Source: Thecamonas trahens ATCC 50062 (Eukaryota > Apusozoa > Apusomonadida > Apusomonadidae). Taken from it: DNA of 64,000 bases. Location of the stretch: positions 156,981 through 220,980 of the forward strand of contig NW_013657650.1 in the NCBI RefSeq assembly GCF_000142905.1, in the 5' to 3' direction. A program made the position numbers and the translations under genes. Positions 41,362 through 51,866 of the stretch are shown one piece after another. The notes beneath the pieces were generated by a model. The model saw nothing but the letters and a program-made list of their open reading frames with translations, was not told the origin of the DNA and searched no databases. Numbering within the stretch: the stretch's first letter is position 1; each line of letters begins with the position of its first letter.

Positions 41362-42098
41362 TCACCGGTGTCTTCAGACTCCTTTACGAGGGGGAGTGGG
41401 TGCGGTGAGGGGTGGGAGGGGGGGGAGGGGAGGGGGGGGGGGGGGAGGGAGGGGGCGAGGTGGTGCCCGTGCCCAAAGCCCATACCTCGCGGCTGGTGAC
41501 TGGCGCCCTACCGCGCCTCACAAGGATCGCCAGCCGGCCGAGTCGCACAAAGGACGACTGCAAGTCGGCGGGGCGAGATGGCGAGCATATCAATCGCTCG
41601 CAGCGATGACATGCTACAGGAAGAGAGAGAGAGTGCGCTCGAGAGAGAGGGGGAGGGAGAGGAGGTGATCAACGCACATGCAGATCATTCATCATGTTCT
41701 GATCTGGTCCTCTTCGTAGTAGCGGTGGAGGGGGGGGGGGAGGGAGGGACCTCTGGCTTAAGANNNNNNNNNNNNNNNNNNNNNNNNNNNNNNNNNNNNN
41801 NNNNNNNNNNNNNNNNNNNNNNNNNNNNNNNNNNNNNNNNNNNNNNNNNNNNNNNNNNNNNNNGTTCTGATCTGGTCCTCTTCGTAGTAGCGGTGAGGGG
41901 GGGGGGGGAGGGAGGGAGGCCAAAAAGACATTTCGCCGAAGCGGCAAAAGCCCAGACAGGCAGAAGGGAGGGGGGGGGGGGGACGGCAGTGCCTCCTCTA
42001 CATACCCCCACCACTCCCACCTGCCACACACTCCACACTCCACCCTCCCACCCTCCCCCCACCCTCCTTCCTCCCGCTTGCATCCTGCAGGACCACGT
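41362..42098. other. G-rich intergenic region with a 100-N gap and duplicated flanks
   Basis: No gene recognised. G-runs lie near 41430-41450, 41727, 41898 and 41968. The same 32 bases (starting GTTCTGATCTGG) occur at 41696-41727 and again at 41864-41895, on either side of the gap. A TGCAG acceptor-like site stands just before the AGC kinase start, so a 5' UTR intron is possible. Confidence 0.7.
41764..41863. other. Assembly gap (100 N, nominal size)
   Basis: Exactly 100 N, the usual placeholder for a gap of unknown size. Confidence 0.95.
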
Positions 42099-45020
42099 AT
42101 GAGCACTCCGCCCAAGCCCGTCCGGGCAAAGCCCCCGCGTGCCAAGCCACCCCGGCGTGCTACCCCTCCGCTTGCTGGCTCGCCCTCGGCTGGTCATCAT
42201 GCGCAAGCCGCGGCTGCAACGCCGCCAGCGGATGACATTGTTCCTTTCGACATTGATGCGCTTGGCTTTGATGACTTTGACGAGCCACTGCCACAGCCAC
42301 AGGCCCAGACTGCCGCCGACCCGTCGCCGCAGCCCGTCGTCGATCCGGTCGTCCCGTTCGACATTGCTGATCTGGGCTTTGATGACTTTGATGAGCCTAC
42401 CCAGGCCCCTGCTCCGGTTTCTGCGCCTGCTGCCCTCGCCGCCACCCCGGCTCCGGCTCCGGCTCCGGCAGATGACTTTGACTTTAGCACGTTTGACGCC
42501 GGGTTTGACGACAGCGCAGATGACGCCGCTGCGGCTTCATCGTCGACTCTGGCTCCAGCTCCGGCTTCGGCTCCGGTCGCAGCTGTTGTGGCAACTGACG
42601 ACGTCGATCCCGATACCGAGTTTGGCCTCCTTTATCAGGACCAGGGTGAGCCGGAGATGGAGTACGAGTTCCCCGAGGCTGTCAAGTTTGGCATGGAGCC
42701 GCAGCAGATGGTCATTGTGGTCGGCGGCGAGGTCGTGTACTCGGGCCACGTCAACTTTGCCAAGACTGTTGGTGCACCGCCAAACGTCGACCACGCGTCG
42801 GCCGGCTCGGTCCTTGTCTACCACGATGCCGGCGACCGGACGTTTAAGATTCTCGGCGTGTCAGGCACGCCAGGGCCGACGCCTGATGTGGCGCCGGCGG
42901 CGCGCAAGGCTGTCGAGCAGTTTATCGAGTCGACGTCGCAGCCCGGAGGCCCGCCGGCCCGCCCGGCCCGAGTCGGTCCGCCGGTCAAAAAGGCGCGGAC
43001 TCAAGTGATTGCCGGTCGCGGCGCACCGATCGCCCGCGGTGCGGTGCGCAACCGTGGCGCCCCGCCACGTGGCCGTGGCGCTCCGCCACGTGGCCGTGGT
43101 GCCCCACCGCGCGGTCGTGGTGCCCCACCACGGGGTCGTGGCATGCCGCGTCCGCGCGGTGCGGTGCGCCCGCGTGGCGCTCCGCGCGGCCGCGGCAAGC
43201 CGATGTTCGCCGGCGGCGCTTCCGGAGCTGGCCGTGGCATGCGGCCAGTCTCGCCGTCGACGCCGGCAGTGCCGTCGGCGCCCAAGCCGGTGGCAGCCGA
43301 GCCGCCGCGCCCGGCTCGGATGGCCGAGCCGGCGTACCCGACAAGCCCACCGCCGCCGGTGGCAGCAGCTCCGAGTGCATCCGCTGACCAGCCGGCCGAG
43401 CCCGAGTTTCGAGCCGTCCTCCAGATCTACTTTCCGGAGGGCTCGTACAAGAAGCTCTTTGTCGACTCGAACACGACGGCCAAGGAGCTGGTCGACAAGC
43501 TGGTAGCGCAGCGGCAGGAGACGGTTTCGGCCGAGTTTGTCTTTAAGCTCTGCACCATGCAGGGTGGGATGACAACCGGCGTCCTCGACGACGGCGACTA
43601 CCCGGCGCGACTGTCCAAGGAGTGGAGCGAGGGGACCAAGCTGATGTTCATCAAGAAGCTCGCACCCAAGAAGAAAGAGCCCGAGGCCGGGGCCGGCTCG
43701 GGGGCAGCGGTCATTCTGCAGGTCTTCTTCGAAGCGTCAGACACGTACACCTCGTTCCGGTGCTCGGAGGAGGCGACAGCGTCCGAGGTCTGTCGCATGA
43801 TCTCGCAGCGGCCGATGTTCTCGGCCATGGCCGGCGACCCGGACGGGTTTGGCCTGTTTGTGCGCGGCCAGCGGGTCCCGCTCCGCGACAACGAGCGGCC
43901 GTCGATCATCCACAACGCTGGCATGAAGATGGGCACCCGCGTCCAGTTTGTCATCCAGCGCAAGACCGGCGGAAGCACGGTCGGCGCCGGTGAAAAGGTG
44001 CCCGAGGGCGAGCGGGTGAGCGTCAACGACTTTAAGATGCTCAAGGTCATCGGCATTGGCGGGTACGGCAAGGTCTACCAGGTTCGCAAGAAGGATACCA
44101 AGAAGATCTACGCCATGAAAATGATCACCAAGGCCTCGCTGACCAAGTCCAAGCTCATCCAGCACACCCAGGCCGAGCAGCGGGTGCTGACTCAGATCAA
44201 CCACCCGTTCCTCATCCACCTCCACTGGTCGTTCCAGACCGCCGACAAGCTGTACTTTGTCATGGACTACGTCAACGGCGGTGAGCTCTTCTTCCACCTC
44301 GCGCAGGAGCAGCGGTTCGACGAGGCCCGCACCAAGTTCTATGTCGCCGAGCTCGTCTGCGCCCTCGGCTATCTCCACAACCGCGATATCATCTACCGCG
44401 ACCTCAAGCCTGAAAACGTGCTCCTCTACGCCGACGGCCACATTTGCCTCACAGACTTTGGCCTCGCCAAACAAGGCATCACTGAGGACAACTCGACAGC
44501 CACCATCTGCGGCACCGCTGAGTATCTCGCACCAGAGATCCTGACCGGAAACGGCTACGGTAAGGCCGTCGACTGGTGGGAGCTCGGCATCCTCATGTAT
44601 GAGATGCTCATGGGCGTGCCGCCGTTCGAGGCCGAAGAGGGCGAGACGCCCAACGACGTGTTCATGAAGATCCTCAAGCGCCCGCTCGAGCTCCCCGACG
44701 AGGTCTTCTCGCCGCTGGCCAAGGACCTCATGCTCGGCTTTTCCAAGCGCGATCCAGCGCTCCGCATCGGAGGCGGCGCTCTCGACGCCGACGAGATCAA
44801 GGATCATCCGTGGTTCGCAGAGTACGACTGGGGCGCCCTCGTCCGCAAAGAAGTCACCCCGCCGTTTGTGCCCAACGTTAAGAGCGAGAAGGAGGCCAAG
44901 TACGTCGACAAGGACATCGCCGCCCTCTCCATCAAGGACGCAGAGGGCCCGTCCGCCGCCCCGGTCAACATCGACCACTCGGCCTTTGCTGCTTTCGAGT
45001 ACGCCGCGCCATCGTCATAG
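42099..45020 (+). CDS. AGC-family Ser/Thr kinase with two ubiquitin-fold (RA-like) domains and RGG repeats
   Basis: Protein of 973 aa from the ATG at 42099. Order: Pro/Lys-rich start; two copies of a VPFDIxxLGFDDFDEP motif (about 46-100); a beta-rich stretch 170-260; a PPRGRGA repeat block near 301-368, a likely RNA-binding or disordered arm; two tandem beta-grasp domains resembling Ras-association folds (about 433-520 and 536-623); kinase from 643. Kinase landmarks: IGIGGYGKVYQ, AMKMITK, YRDLKPENVLL, DFGLAKQ, T-loop STATICGTAEYLAPE, and an AGC C-tail ending FAAFEY. The last has Glu where most AGC kinases have a phospho-Ser/Thr in the hydrophobic motif, as in PKN and atypical PKC. The kinase core is AKT/S6K-like and complete. 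Partners are unknown; a small GTPase is plausible for the RA-like domains. Confidence 0.88.
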   Translation: MSTPPKPVRAKPPRAKPPRRATPPLAGSPSAGHHAQAAAATPPADDIVPFDIDALGFDDFDEPLPQPQAQTAADPSPQPVVDPVVPFDIADLGFDDFDEPTQAPAPVSAPAALAATPAPAPAPADDFDFSTFDAGFDDSADDAAAASSSTLAPAPASAPVAAVVATDDVDPDTEFGLLYQDQGEPEMEYEFPEAVKFGMEPQQMVIVVGGEVVYSGHVNFAKTVGAPPNVDHASAGSVLVYHDAGDRTFKILGVSGTPGPTPDVAPAARKAVEQFIESTSQPGGPPARPARVGPPVKKARTQVIAGRGAPIARGAVRNRGAPPRGRGAPPRGRGAPPRGRGAPPRGRGMPRPRGAVRPRGAPRGRGKPMFAGGASGAGRGMRPVSPSTPAVPSAPKPVAAEPPRPARMAEPAYPTSPPPPVAAAPSASADQPAEPEFRAVLQIYFPEGSYKKLFVDSNTTAKELVDKLVAQRQETVSAEFVFKLCTMQGGMTTGVLDDGDYPARLSKEWSEGTKLMFIKKLAPKKKEPEAGAGSGAAVILQVFFEASDTYTSFRCSEEATASEVCRMISQRPMFSAMAGDPDGFGLFVRGQRVPLRDNERPSIIHNAGMKMGTRVQFVIQRKTGGSTVGAGEKVPEGERVSVNDFKMLKVIGIGGYGKVYQVRKKDTKKIYAMKMITKASLTKSKLIQHTQAEQRVLTQINHPFLIHLHWSFQTADKLYFVMDYVNGGELFFHLAQEQRFDEARTKFYVAELVCALGYLHNRDIIYRDLKPENVLLYADGHICLTDFGLAKQGITEDNSTATICGTAEYLAPEILTGNGYGKAVDWWELGILMYEMLMGVPPFEAEEGETPNDVFMKILKRPLELPDEVFSPLAKDLMLGFSKRDPALRIGGGALDADEIKDHPWFAEYDWGALVRKEVTPPFVPNVKSEKEAKYVDKDIAALSIKDAEGPSAAPVNIDHSAFAAFEYAAPSS

Positions 45021-45451
45021 CGCTGTTCCCAGCTGCTGCGCGGCTGAGCAACGAGGACGTGGCGTGAGGCCTTTGTCGTCATCGTCCCCACACGCGAGTG
45101 AAAAATTTTCGCTCTTGCAATCGTTGCCACGTGGCGTTGGGACCACGCACGTGGCCGCGACGTGCTCCTTGCCTCTATCGCCATCCTTTCCACCACCTCC
45201 CCCTCCCTCCCTAGACCTCCCATGCAGCACGCACCTTTGCCCTCCTCGCATCCCTCGGTCCTGCCTCTCTCTCGTTTCCTTCACACACCCTATCGATCAC
45301 TGATGCTTGCTCCGCCGGAGCAGCCACCAAACTCTTGCGTTGGCCAATTCGACCGAGTCCGACCCGCCACCTCAGTCCCGCACGCGTTCCTGCCGAGGGG
45401 CAAGACGGCTAGCCAGCCACCACTCCACCCACCAACTCGCGGCCATTCCCA
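45021..45451. other. Intergenic region between AGC kinase and ZIP transporter
   Basis: Pyrimidine-rich towards the downstream gene. No gene or recognisable motif seen. Confidence 0.6.
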
Positions 45452-46624
45452 ATGAGTGAGACCAACGACGACAACGTGCCGCTGGCCTTTGCGCTCACGT
45501 TTGCAGCTGGCCTGTCCACAGTCATCGGCGCGGCGGCGCCGTTCATGCCCTCGAGCAAGATCCACTCGCCGCGGGCCCTCTCTGCTGCACTCGGCCTGGC
45601 CGCCGGTGTCATGCTGTACATCTCGTTTGTGGACATTCTTGCAACAAAGGCCATGGATTCGTTCGAGGCCATCGAGTCGATCGGCGAGGAGCTGGCGCCC
45701 ACGGCCACCGGCGGCTTCTTCTTCCTCGGCATCTTTGCCATTGCCGCCCTCAACGCCCTCACCCATCGCATCGGCGCCCCGCCGCACTCGAACGATGTCC
45801 TCGACGAAATCATCCATGCCGGCCCGTCCATCACCTCACGCACGAGCTCGAGCTCGAGCACCGCGACCCGGACCACGACTCGCGGCTCGGGCTCGTACTC
45901 GGAGTATGAGCAGGAGGAGGAGGCGCTCGGCTCGGACGCCGGGCTCTGCTCGGACGATAGCGCGCTGGTGACTTCGTGGAGCGGATCGAGCCGGTCGCGC
46001 CACCGCCGCCGCCGCCGCCAGTCGTCATCGGAGGAATCTTTCGGCCCGCCTGGCTCGTCGAGCCGGACCATCGAGCGGACCGAAAGCGGCGAGAGCTCGG
46101 ATATGGAGATGGGCTCGGCGACTGCGGCGCTCAAGGGCGCGACGACGCAGTCTGCCGCGTCTGCGCGTGCTATTCAGATGATGGGAATCAAGACCGCGGT
46201 GGCTATCATGCTCCACAACCTGCCCGAGGGCCTCGCGACGTTTGTGGCGACGCTGGCGTCGCCGTCGTCGGGAGTGGCCATCATGGTCGCCATCGGCCTG
46301 CACAACGTGCCCGAGGGCTCGGTCGTCTCCATGCCAATCTTCCACGCCACCGGCTCCAAGTGGCGCGGCTTCTTCTGGGGCGCGTGGTCGGGCGTGACCG
46401 AGCCCATCGGTGCCATCTTTGGCTACCTCGTCCTCCGCAACAACGAGTCAGACTGGGCCTACGGAGTGCTCTTTGCGCTAGTGGCCGGCATGATGGTGTA
46501 CGTGACACTCCGCGAGCTCCTCCCCACCGCCCACCGGTACGACCCGTCGGACAAGTACGTCACCTGGTTCGCCATCTTTGGCATGTTTGTCATGGCGCTC
46601 TCGCTCTCACTCTTTGCCATTTGA
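45452..46624 (+). CDS. ZIP-family metal transporter
   Basis: Protein of 390 aa. Three N-terminal membrane segments (FALTFAAGLSTVIGAAAPFM, AALGLAAGVMLYISFVDIL, GGFFFLGIFAIAALNALTH) are followed by a long Ser/Arg/Glu-rich cytosolic loop (about 110-230). The ZIP signature lies in the next two helices: AIMLHNLPEGLATFV and AIGLHNVPEGSVVSM, whose His and Glu residues form the metal site. Three more hydrophobic segments close the protein. The HNLPEG/HNxPEG pair fits the GufA/ZupT-ZIP11 type, which import zinc or other divalent metals into the cytosol. The loop has no His cluster. ATG at 45452; no intron. Confidence 0.92.
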   Translation: MSETNDDNVPLAFALTFAAGLSTVIGAAAPFMPSSKIHSPRALSAALGLAAGVMLYISFVDILATKAMDSFEAIESIGEELAPTATGGFFFLGIFAIAALNALTHRIGAPPHSNDVLDEIIHAGPSITSRTSSSSSTATRTTTRGSGSYSEYEQEEEALGSDAGLCSDDSALVTSWSGSSRSRHRRRRRQSSSEESFGPPGSSSRTIERTESGESSDMEMGSATAALKGATTQSAASARAIQMMGIKTAVAIMLHNLPEGLATFVATLASPSSGVAIMVAIGLHNVPEGSVVSMPIFHATGSKWRGFFWGAWSGVTEPIGAIFGYLVLRNNESDWAYGVLFALVAGMMVYVTLRELLPTAHRYDPSDKYVTWFAIFGMFVMALSLSLFAI

Positions 46625-47355
46625 CGACCGTCGCCGACACAAAGGTGCGATACCAGGCGTGATGCAATTGCAAGCTTCTCTCCTCTCCCCCTCCTACCCT
46701 GCACTTTTCACTCCTCTTGCCAATAGCACCGATCGTCGGATATGGCGTTCAGGCGTTGTGGGGGGGGGGTAGCAATAAGACGACAAAGACCGCACGTAAA
46801 ATGGTGCGGGTCTCAAAAACGGTGATCACGTTGGGTTCGATGCGCAGCAGCTGTTCGCCGGATGATCCGACATGGAATGGCCTGTCGTACACGCTATGGA
46901 CACTAGCCGGTACTAGAGGGTGGGTTGGACACATAGAGTCTCATCTATAGCCTAATAACCATGATGAGGGAATGAGATGACTGATTCAGTACAATCCCCT
47001 CTGAATCGTGCCGCGAGGCAAGCGAAGCCTGCACCAAGTCCCCTTGACCGGCTGCAAGCCGCGGACACGGATAGTCATTGAAAATGATCACGATGAACAC
47101 TCACTTGAGCATGTGAACTACCACCAGACTAGAGATGGTGTGCCGATGCGTTGACTCCAAGCCGCACGAGCTGCACAAGTCCTCCCCCCTCCCCACCCAG
47201 CCCCACCCGAGCCCGCCCGCTGTGTCGCCTTGTCAAACCCGACACGCCGCCACCACCCCACCGCCCCCCCTCCCCCACCACCACCACCCTCAACCACTGC
47301 ACCTCACTCACGACCACTCACCTCGGCGCCACAGCTACAACCAGAGCCAAGCAAG
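46625..47355. other. Intergenic region, lower GC than surroundings
   Basis: About 730 bases without a supported gene. A G-run stands at 46755-46765. The middle part (46780-47130) is less GC-rich. A minus-strand frame at 46749-46934 (61 aa, ATG start) has no recognisable feature. No tRNA arms found. Confidence 0.5.
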
Positions 47356-49429
47356 ATGAGCGACCGCAGCGGGCAGACAGCCCGGTTGCAGGTGGAGGTC
47401 CTGGAGCAGACCTTTGCCGAGCTCTTCAGCTGCTTCCTGGGCGAGAGCAGCATGGCCACGGTGGCCGCTGGTGGCGCGGAGGCCGAACCAGCAAGAGGTG
47501 GAAGAGGAGGAAGAGGAGGAGGAGGAGGAGGAGGAGGAGGAGGTGGTGGTGGTGGGAATGGAGACGGCGACTCTGACCGCGGCTCTGACGGCAACCCGGA
47601 GCGACTGCAGGGCGGGCGGCATCCGCTGGGACCGCTCAATGTGGCCGATGCGCGGAGAAAGGCGCAGCTGGCGCTGGATGCCTTGCGGAACATCATTATG
47701 CAGTACAGGCACTGGAAGGCGGGAGTAACCGATGCTGCCGAGCTTAATCGCTGCCTTCGGCTGCTGAGGGTAGGTTGATGGGAGAGGGGGAGAGGGGGAG
47801 AGGGGGGGGGGCAGGGCGGCAAGCCATGGCACCACCATAGCCGGCATCACTCACCTCCATCGGACCCACGCACGCGCACAGAGCCACCACACGCTCAAGT
47901 CATTCAACTCGTCGTTCTCAAACATGCTGCTGCAGTCGCGAGAAGCTGTCCGCCACCACCTCGCATCGCGCTCGCAGGCTGATGGCGAGACGGCGTCGGC
48001 GTCGGGCCATCAGGGCATTCTGCACACGCTGCACAGCCTCGCTGCTGCGCACTCGCTCTCGGTCATGGTGGATGATTCCATGTCGGACGCGGTGACTATT
48101 GCGCTGTACGCCAACACGCTCATGCTGGATGTCAATGTGACGGCGTCGGGCGCGGTGGCGTCGGCTGCGCTCACCCTTGTCGCCAACGACGACATGATTA
48201 GTGATGACGAGACCAACGCAAAGCTGACGGCCCTAGCCACAGCTGCCGATTGGTCAACGCTCTCGGCGGTTCTGGGCCACTTTTGCGACCTTCACGTCCG
48301 GCTCCCTGACGAGATCGGCAGCGACGCCGCGGTCGCCGTCTCGGCCGCCTTTGCCGCCCTCACCGCAGACGTCCGTGCGCTCTCGGCGGCCTCGGTGGCC
48401 GCTGCGGGCCTCTACGCCACTATCACGAGCGGCATCGGCTCGGTCTCGCTGACGGCGTCGGGCCTGCTGTGCACAGTGTGGGCGGCGGCGTCTGCCAAGT
48501 TTGCGCTCGCCGACGAGACCACCAGCCCCTCGCTCCGCGCCTCACTCGCGGAGCTCCCGCCGCTGGAGGTCTTGCGCGCCGCTTCGCCGCTCGCGGCCCA
48601 CGGGATGATCCACGCCCGACTCTCGTACGAGGTTGCATCGCAGCCGTCGCGGCTACTCCTCGGCTCGGCGCTGGTAGACTCGGCCGTGGCGGGTCTGGCC
48701 GGCAGCAACGGCGGGCCGGGCGCGTTGAACGTGGCAAAGTTCCTCGTGCCCGGCTCGCCGCCTGATGCCAAGCTCTCGGCGCCGATTGAGGCCTCCTTTG
48801 TGCTGGAGCTGTATCCGCCACTGGTCACCTCTTGCGCGTGGGCCGCCGAAGCCGCCGCCGTCGCCTTTCCGCCGCCGGCCACGTCCAAGGTCGCCATGGC
48901 TTTCTCGGCCCTCGGCACCGGAGACGCCTCGCCGCTGGCGGCCATGCTCGTCGGCCATGACGCACTCGCGGGCCCGCAGCCTGTCACGGTCCTGGACACC
49001 ACTCATGCTTACGCCTACGCTGGCGAGCCCGGCGTCCGCGGTGTCCTCGTCCACCGCATCCCGTTCCTCTCGCTCGCGCACCTGGCCACCGTTCTCGACC
49101 TCCTCCGCCAGCACGCCGTTTTCAACACCCTCCTCGCCTCGTGCTTCAGCGACGCTGTCGACGCCGCATCGCTCCATACCCGTCCGCCGCCCGACACCCT
49201 CCGCCGGTTCGAGCTCACCACTCTCGCGCCACAGCTCCTCACCGTCAGCTACCTCGCGCCGGGCTCGGGCGTGCTCACCACCATCGAAATCTCGTGCGGC
49301 TGTGGCGGGAGCCTTGCCGCTGCCATTATCCCGGCGCCTGGCGCCAGCCCCGTCGACTCACCGGCCTTTGCCGCTCTCCTCGCCACGTCGCACTCGATCC
49401 CACTCGCCATGCACTACCACCTCTCGTAA
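47356..49429 (+). CDS. Mediator subunit 1-like protein (two exons)
   Basis: About 653 aa. Exon 1 is 47356-47769, exon 2 is 47882-49429; the intron 47770-47881 (GTAGGT ... GCACAG) carries G-runs, and the join is in phase (LRLLR then SHHTLKSF). Exon 1 includes a poly-Gly run coded by GGA/GGT repeats. The C-terminal region matches the MED1 domain pattern: GVLVHRIPFLSLAHLATVLD, then LLRQHAVFNTLLASCF, a beta-rich section ending LTTLAPQLLTVSYLAPGSG, and the final SIPLAMHYHLS, like the SIPVTMRAI end of animal MED1. MED1 links activators to RNA polymerase II within the Mediator middle module. No LxxLL receptor motif cluster follows, as expected outside animals. Assignment is by pattern, not search. 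Confidence 0.68.
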
Positions 49430-49465
49430 CGTGTTGTTCATTTCCAGAGCTGGCTGCTGTGGGCT

Positions 49466-51613
49466 TTAGTCGACCTTGATGGACGAGTAGATCTTGCGCA
49501 CAAACCAGAGGCAGGCAAAGAAGCCGACGGCGCCGGTCATGCAGAAGAAGCCAAAGCAGAGGATAAACGTGTAGCCAAAGTAGAGGAGGCCCGAGACAAA
49601 CGAAGTCACGTTGAGCTTGGTGAAAAAGTAGAACGCCGAGTAGAGGAACATGTACACCGCCGACGAGGCCGAGGTGAGGAAGGCACGCCACCACCACTTG
49701 TAGTTCTCGGAGCAGAGCTGGAAGTAGCACATGACAATGGTGATCTCGCCGCAGGTAAGGCAGAGAATGATAAAGACGACAAAGAGGAAGCCAAAGATGT
49801 AGTAGAACTGGTTGAGCCACATCGAGGAGAGGATGAAGAAGAGCTCGATAAAGACGGCACCAAACGGCAGGATGCCCGCCATGAGGATGGCCGGCATGTC
49901 CTGCATGTACCACACCTGGAGCGGAATCTGCCGCGGAATGCGATTAACCCGCATGTCATTCGGCGGCGTAATGGCCGCCTTCTTAAAGCCAAAGTATGAG
50001 CCGAGGAAGACGAGCGGGAGCGAGATGCCCAGCCAGAGGAACATGACGAGAACGAGGGTGAGGAACGGGACAGCGCCCGACGACTTTTCACCCCAAACGA
50101 AAAAGTTGAGGATGAAGAAGATGCCAAATGCCACACCGGGCATGGTCACTGCCGTGTACACCGTGCACTGCTTCCACTCGACGCCGCCAAACATCTTGTA
50201 GATGCGGGCCGAAAAGTAGCCGGCAAACGCGCCCGAGAGCACGTACAGCACCACAATCGCTGTCAGCAGCCCACCGCGGTTCGCCGGCGAGAGGAAGCCG
50301 AGAAGCGCAAAGAAGAGCGTGATCACAGCCATGACCACAATCTGCACGCCCGAGCCCACCAGCACCGCCAGCACCATCGGCCGCACCGGCGCGCGGAACA
50401 CGTCGCCGTGGACAAGCTTCCACCCGGTCTCTTCCTGAACCTCCTCCACAACCTTCTCGTTGTAGCGGTCAAAGTCCTTGTGCAGCGCACGCATCATAAT
50501 CATCGCCACCATGCCTGAGAGGAAGAGCACAATGATGAGAGAGTTGGTGATCGAGAACCAGTGGACCTGCGAGTCCTGCATCATGAGGTACGTGTCCCAC
50601 CGCGAGGCCCACCGGACGTCGCTCTGGACCCACACCACCTCGTACGTCCACACCACCTCGGTCTCGCCCACCACGCTCAGCGGCTCAGCAGAGTTGAGGT
50701 CGTCGCACGTCTGCGGCTGCGCATCCTCCAACTCGGACCACTCGTGCTTGACGCTCATTGGGAGGACCTCAAAGCCCACAATCCGCGAGCCATCAAACGA
50801 CTCCTCCTGATGGTACAGCAGCTGGATGACCACGTGGTTGTTGAGGTACGGAACCCCGTTGAGCGTCCCGGGGAACATGTCCTCGTTGCCCAGAAAGCCG
50901 AGCGCAAAGCCATCCTCATACAAATCGCGCACGCTGCCATCATCCATCTCAATCTGCGCATGCGTCGCCGCAGGCAGGTTGTCCACGATCCAATGGACCC
51001 GGTACTCCTCGCGGATGCGCTCCGAGAAGAGCGACGCGTCGGCCGCCGAGAGATGCCGCCGGCAGAGCACTGCACATGTCTGCGGCACAAGAGCCTCAAT
51101 CTTGTACGGCGAGTTGTGAATGGCTTCGCCAGTGAGGTGCTCGCCCAGGTTTTCCGCCGCGTCTTCGATCTTGGGCGGACGGCAGAACGGGAGCGAGTAG
51201 TAGTCCATGGGAAGCAGCTGATATCACGCCCCCACGCCCCGCACAATGCCATACATCCACCTCTGTGGTGAGTCTCTTCCTTCTCGCTCCATTCTCGTCC
51301 CTCCTCATCCTCTATCAACACGCCTCTCCCTCCCCACCCCACGCCGCCACGACGTGGCAATTTTTGGGTCGAAGATGGGGTCGATGGCGCCGTGGCCGGA
51401 GGCAGGATGGCGAGGGGGGGGGGGGGGCATGGCGCGGGGTTGCGGTGGGCTTGGTGGGTAACATACGGTCTGAACAGAGGTCAGCTTGTTAACCTTGAGG
51501 GCCACGGGGTCTGTCTCAAAGTACTCATGCGGGGCCACACCAGGGAGGTAAAAGGCTGAGGTTGTTCCTGCCAGGACGACCAGAGCCACTGTCACCACCA
51601 CCAACAAACGCAT
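49466..51613 (-). CDS. TM9SF nonaspanin (EMP70 family), two exons
   Basis: Golgi/endosome membrane protein of about 632 aa with nine membrane segments. Exon 1 (51467-51613) codes the signal peptide MRLLVVVTVALVVLAG and FYLPGVAPHEYFETDPVALK; exon 2 is 49466-51217. The intron 51218-51466 (GTATGT ... TATCAG) contains a C-run on the coding strand. The join gives KLTSVQT-LLPMDYYSLPFCRP, the family hallmark. The luminal domain spans to about residue 265; then come nine hydrophobic segments with family signatures such as WKLVHGDVFRAP, RIYKMFGGVEWK and VNRIPRQIPLQVWY. The end KVD fits the KxD/E Golgi-retention motif of TM9SF proteins. These proteins act in cell adhesion and phagocytosis in amoebae. 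Confidence 0.94.
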
Positions 51614-51665
51614 GGTGGTTAATCGAGAGGAGAGTGTGACCATCGAGGCACACACATCAACGACA

Positions 51666-51748
51666 CACCACACTGTTGGACATGCGATCATACGCACCAC
51701 ACTGTTGGACATGCGATCATACGCACCACAGGCATGCGATCACACACC
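51666..51748. repeat. 29-bp tandem repeat, two full and one partial copy
   Basis: Two perfect 29-base units (CACCACACTGTTGGACATGC ...) at 51666-51694 and 51695-51723, followed by a shortened, diverged copy. It lies in the divergent promoter region between TM9SF and the next gene. Confidence 0.9.
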
Positions 51749-51866
51749 ATCACCACATGTTGTCAATGCCATTGCCTCGTCTCCTCGTCACTACGACCGT
51801 TCTCCTCCGCTACCTCTCGCCAACTCCCCCTCACCTCCCCCCCCCCCCCTCCTCACCACCGCCCAC

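Noticed and set aside
46955-47010. Possible C/D snoRNA (ATGATGA then CTGA)
   Set aside because: Both motifs occur, but the spacing is only about 40 bases and there is no terminal stem.
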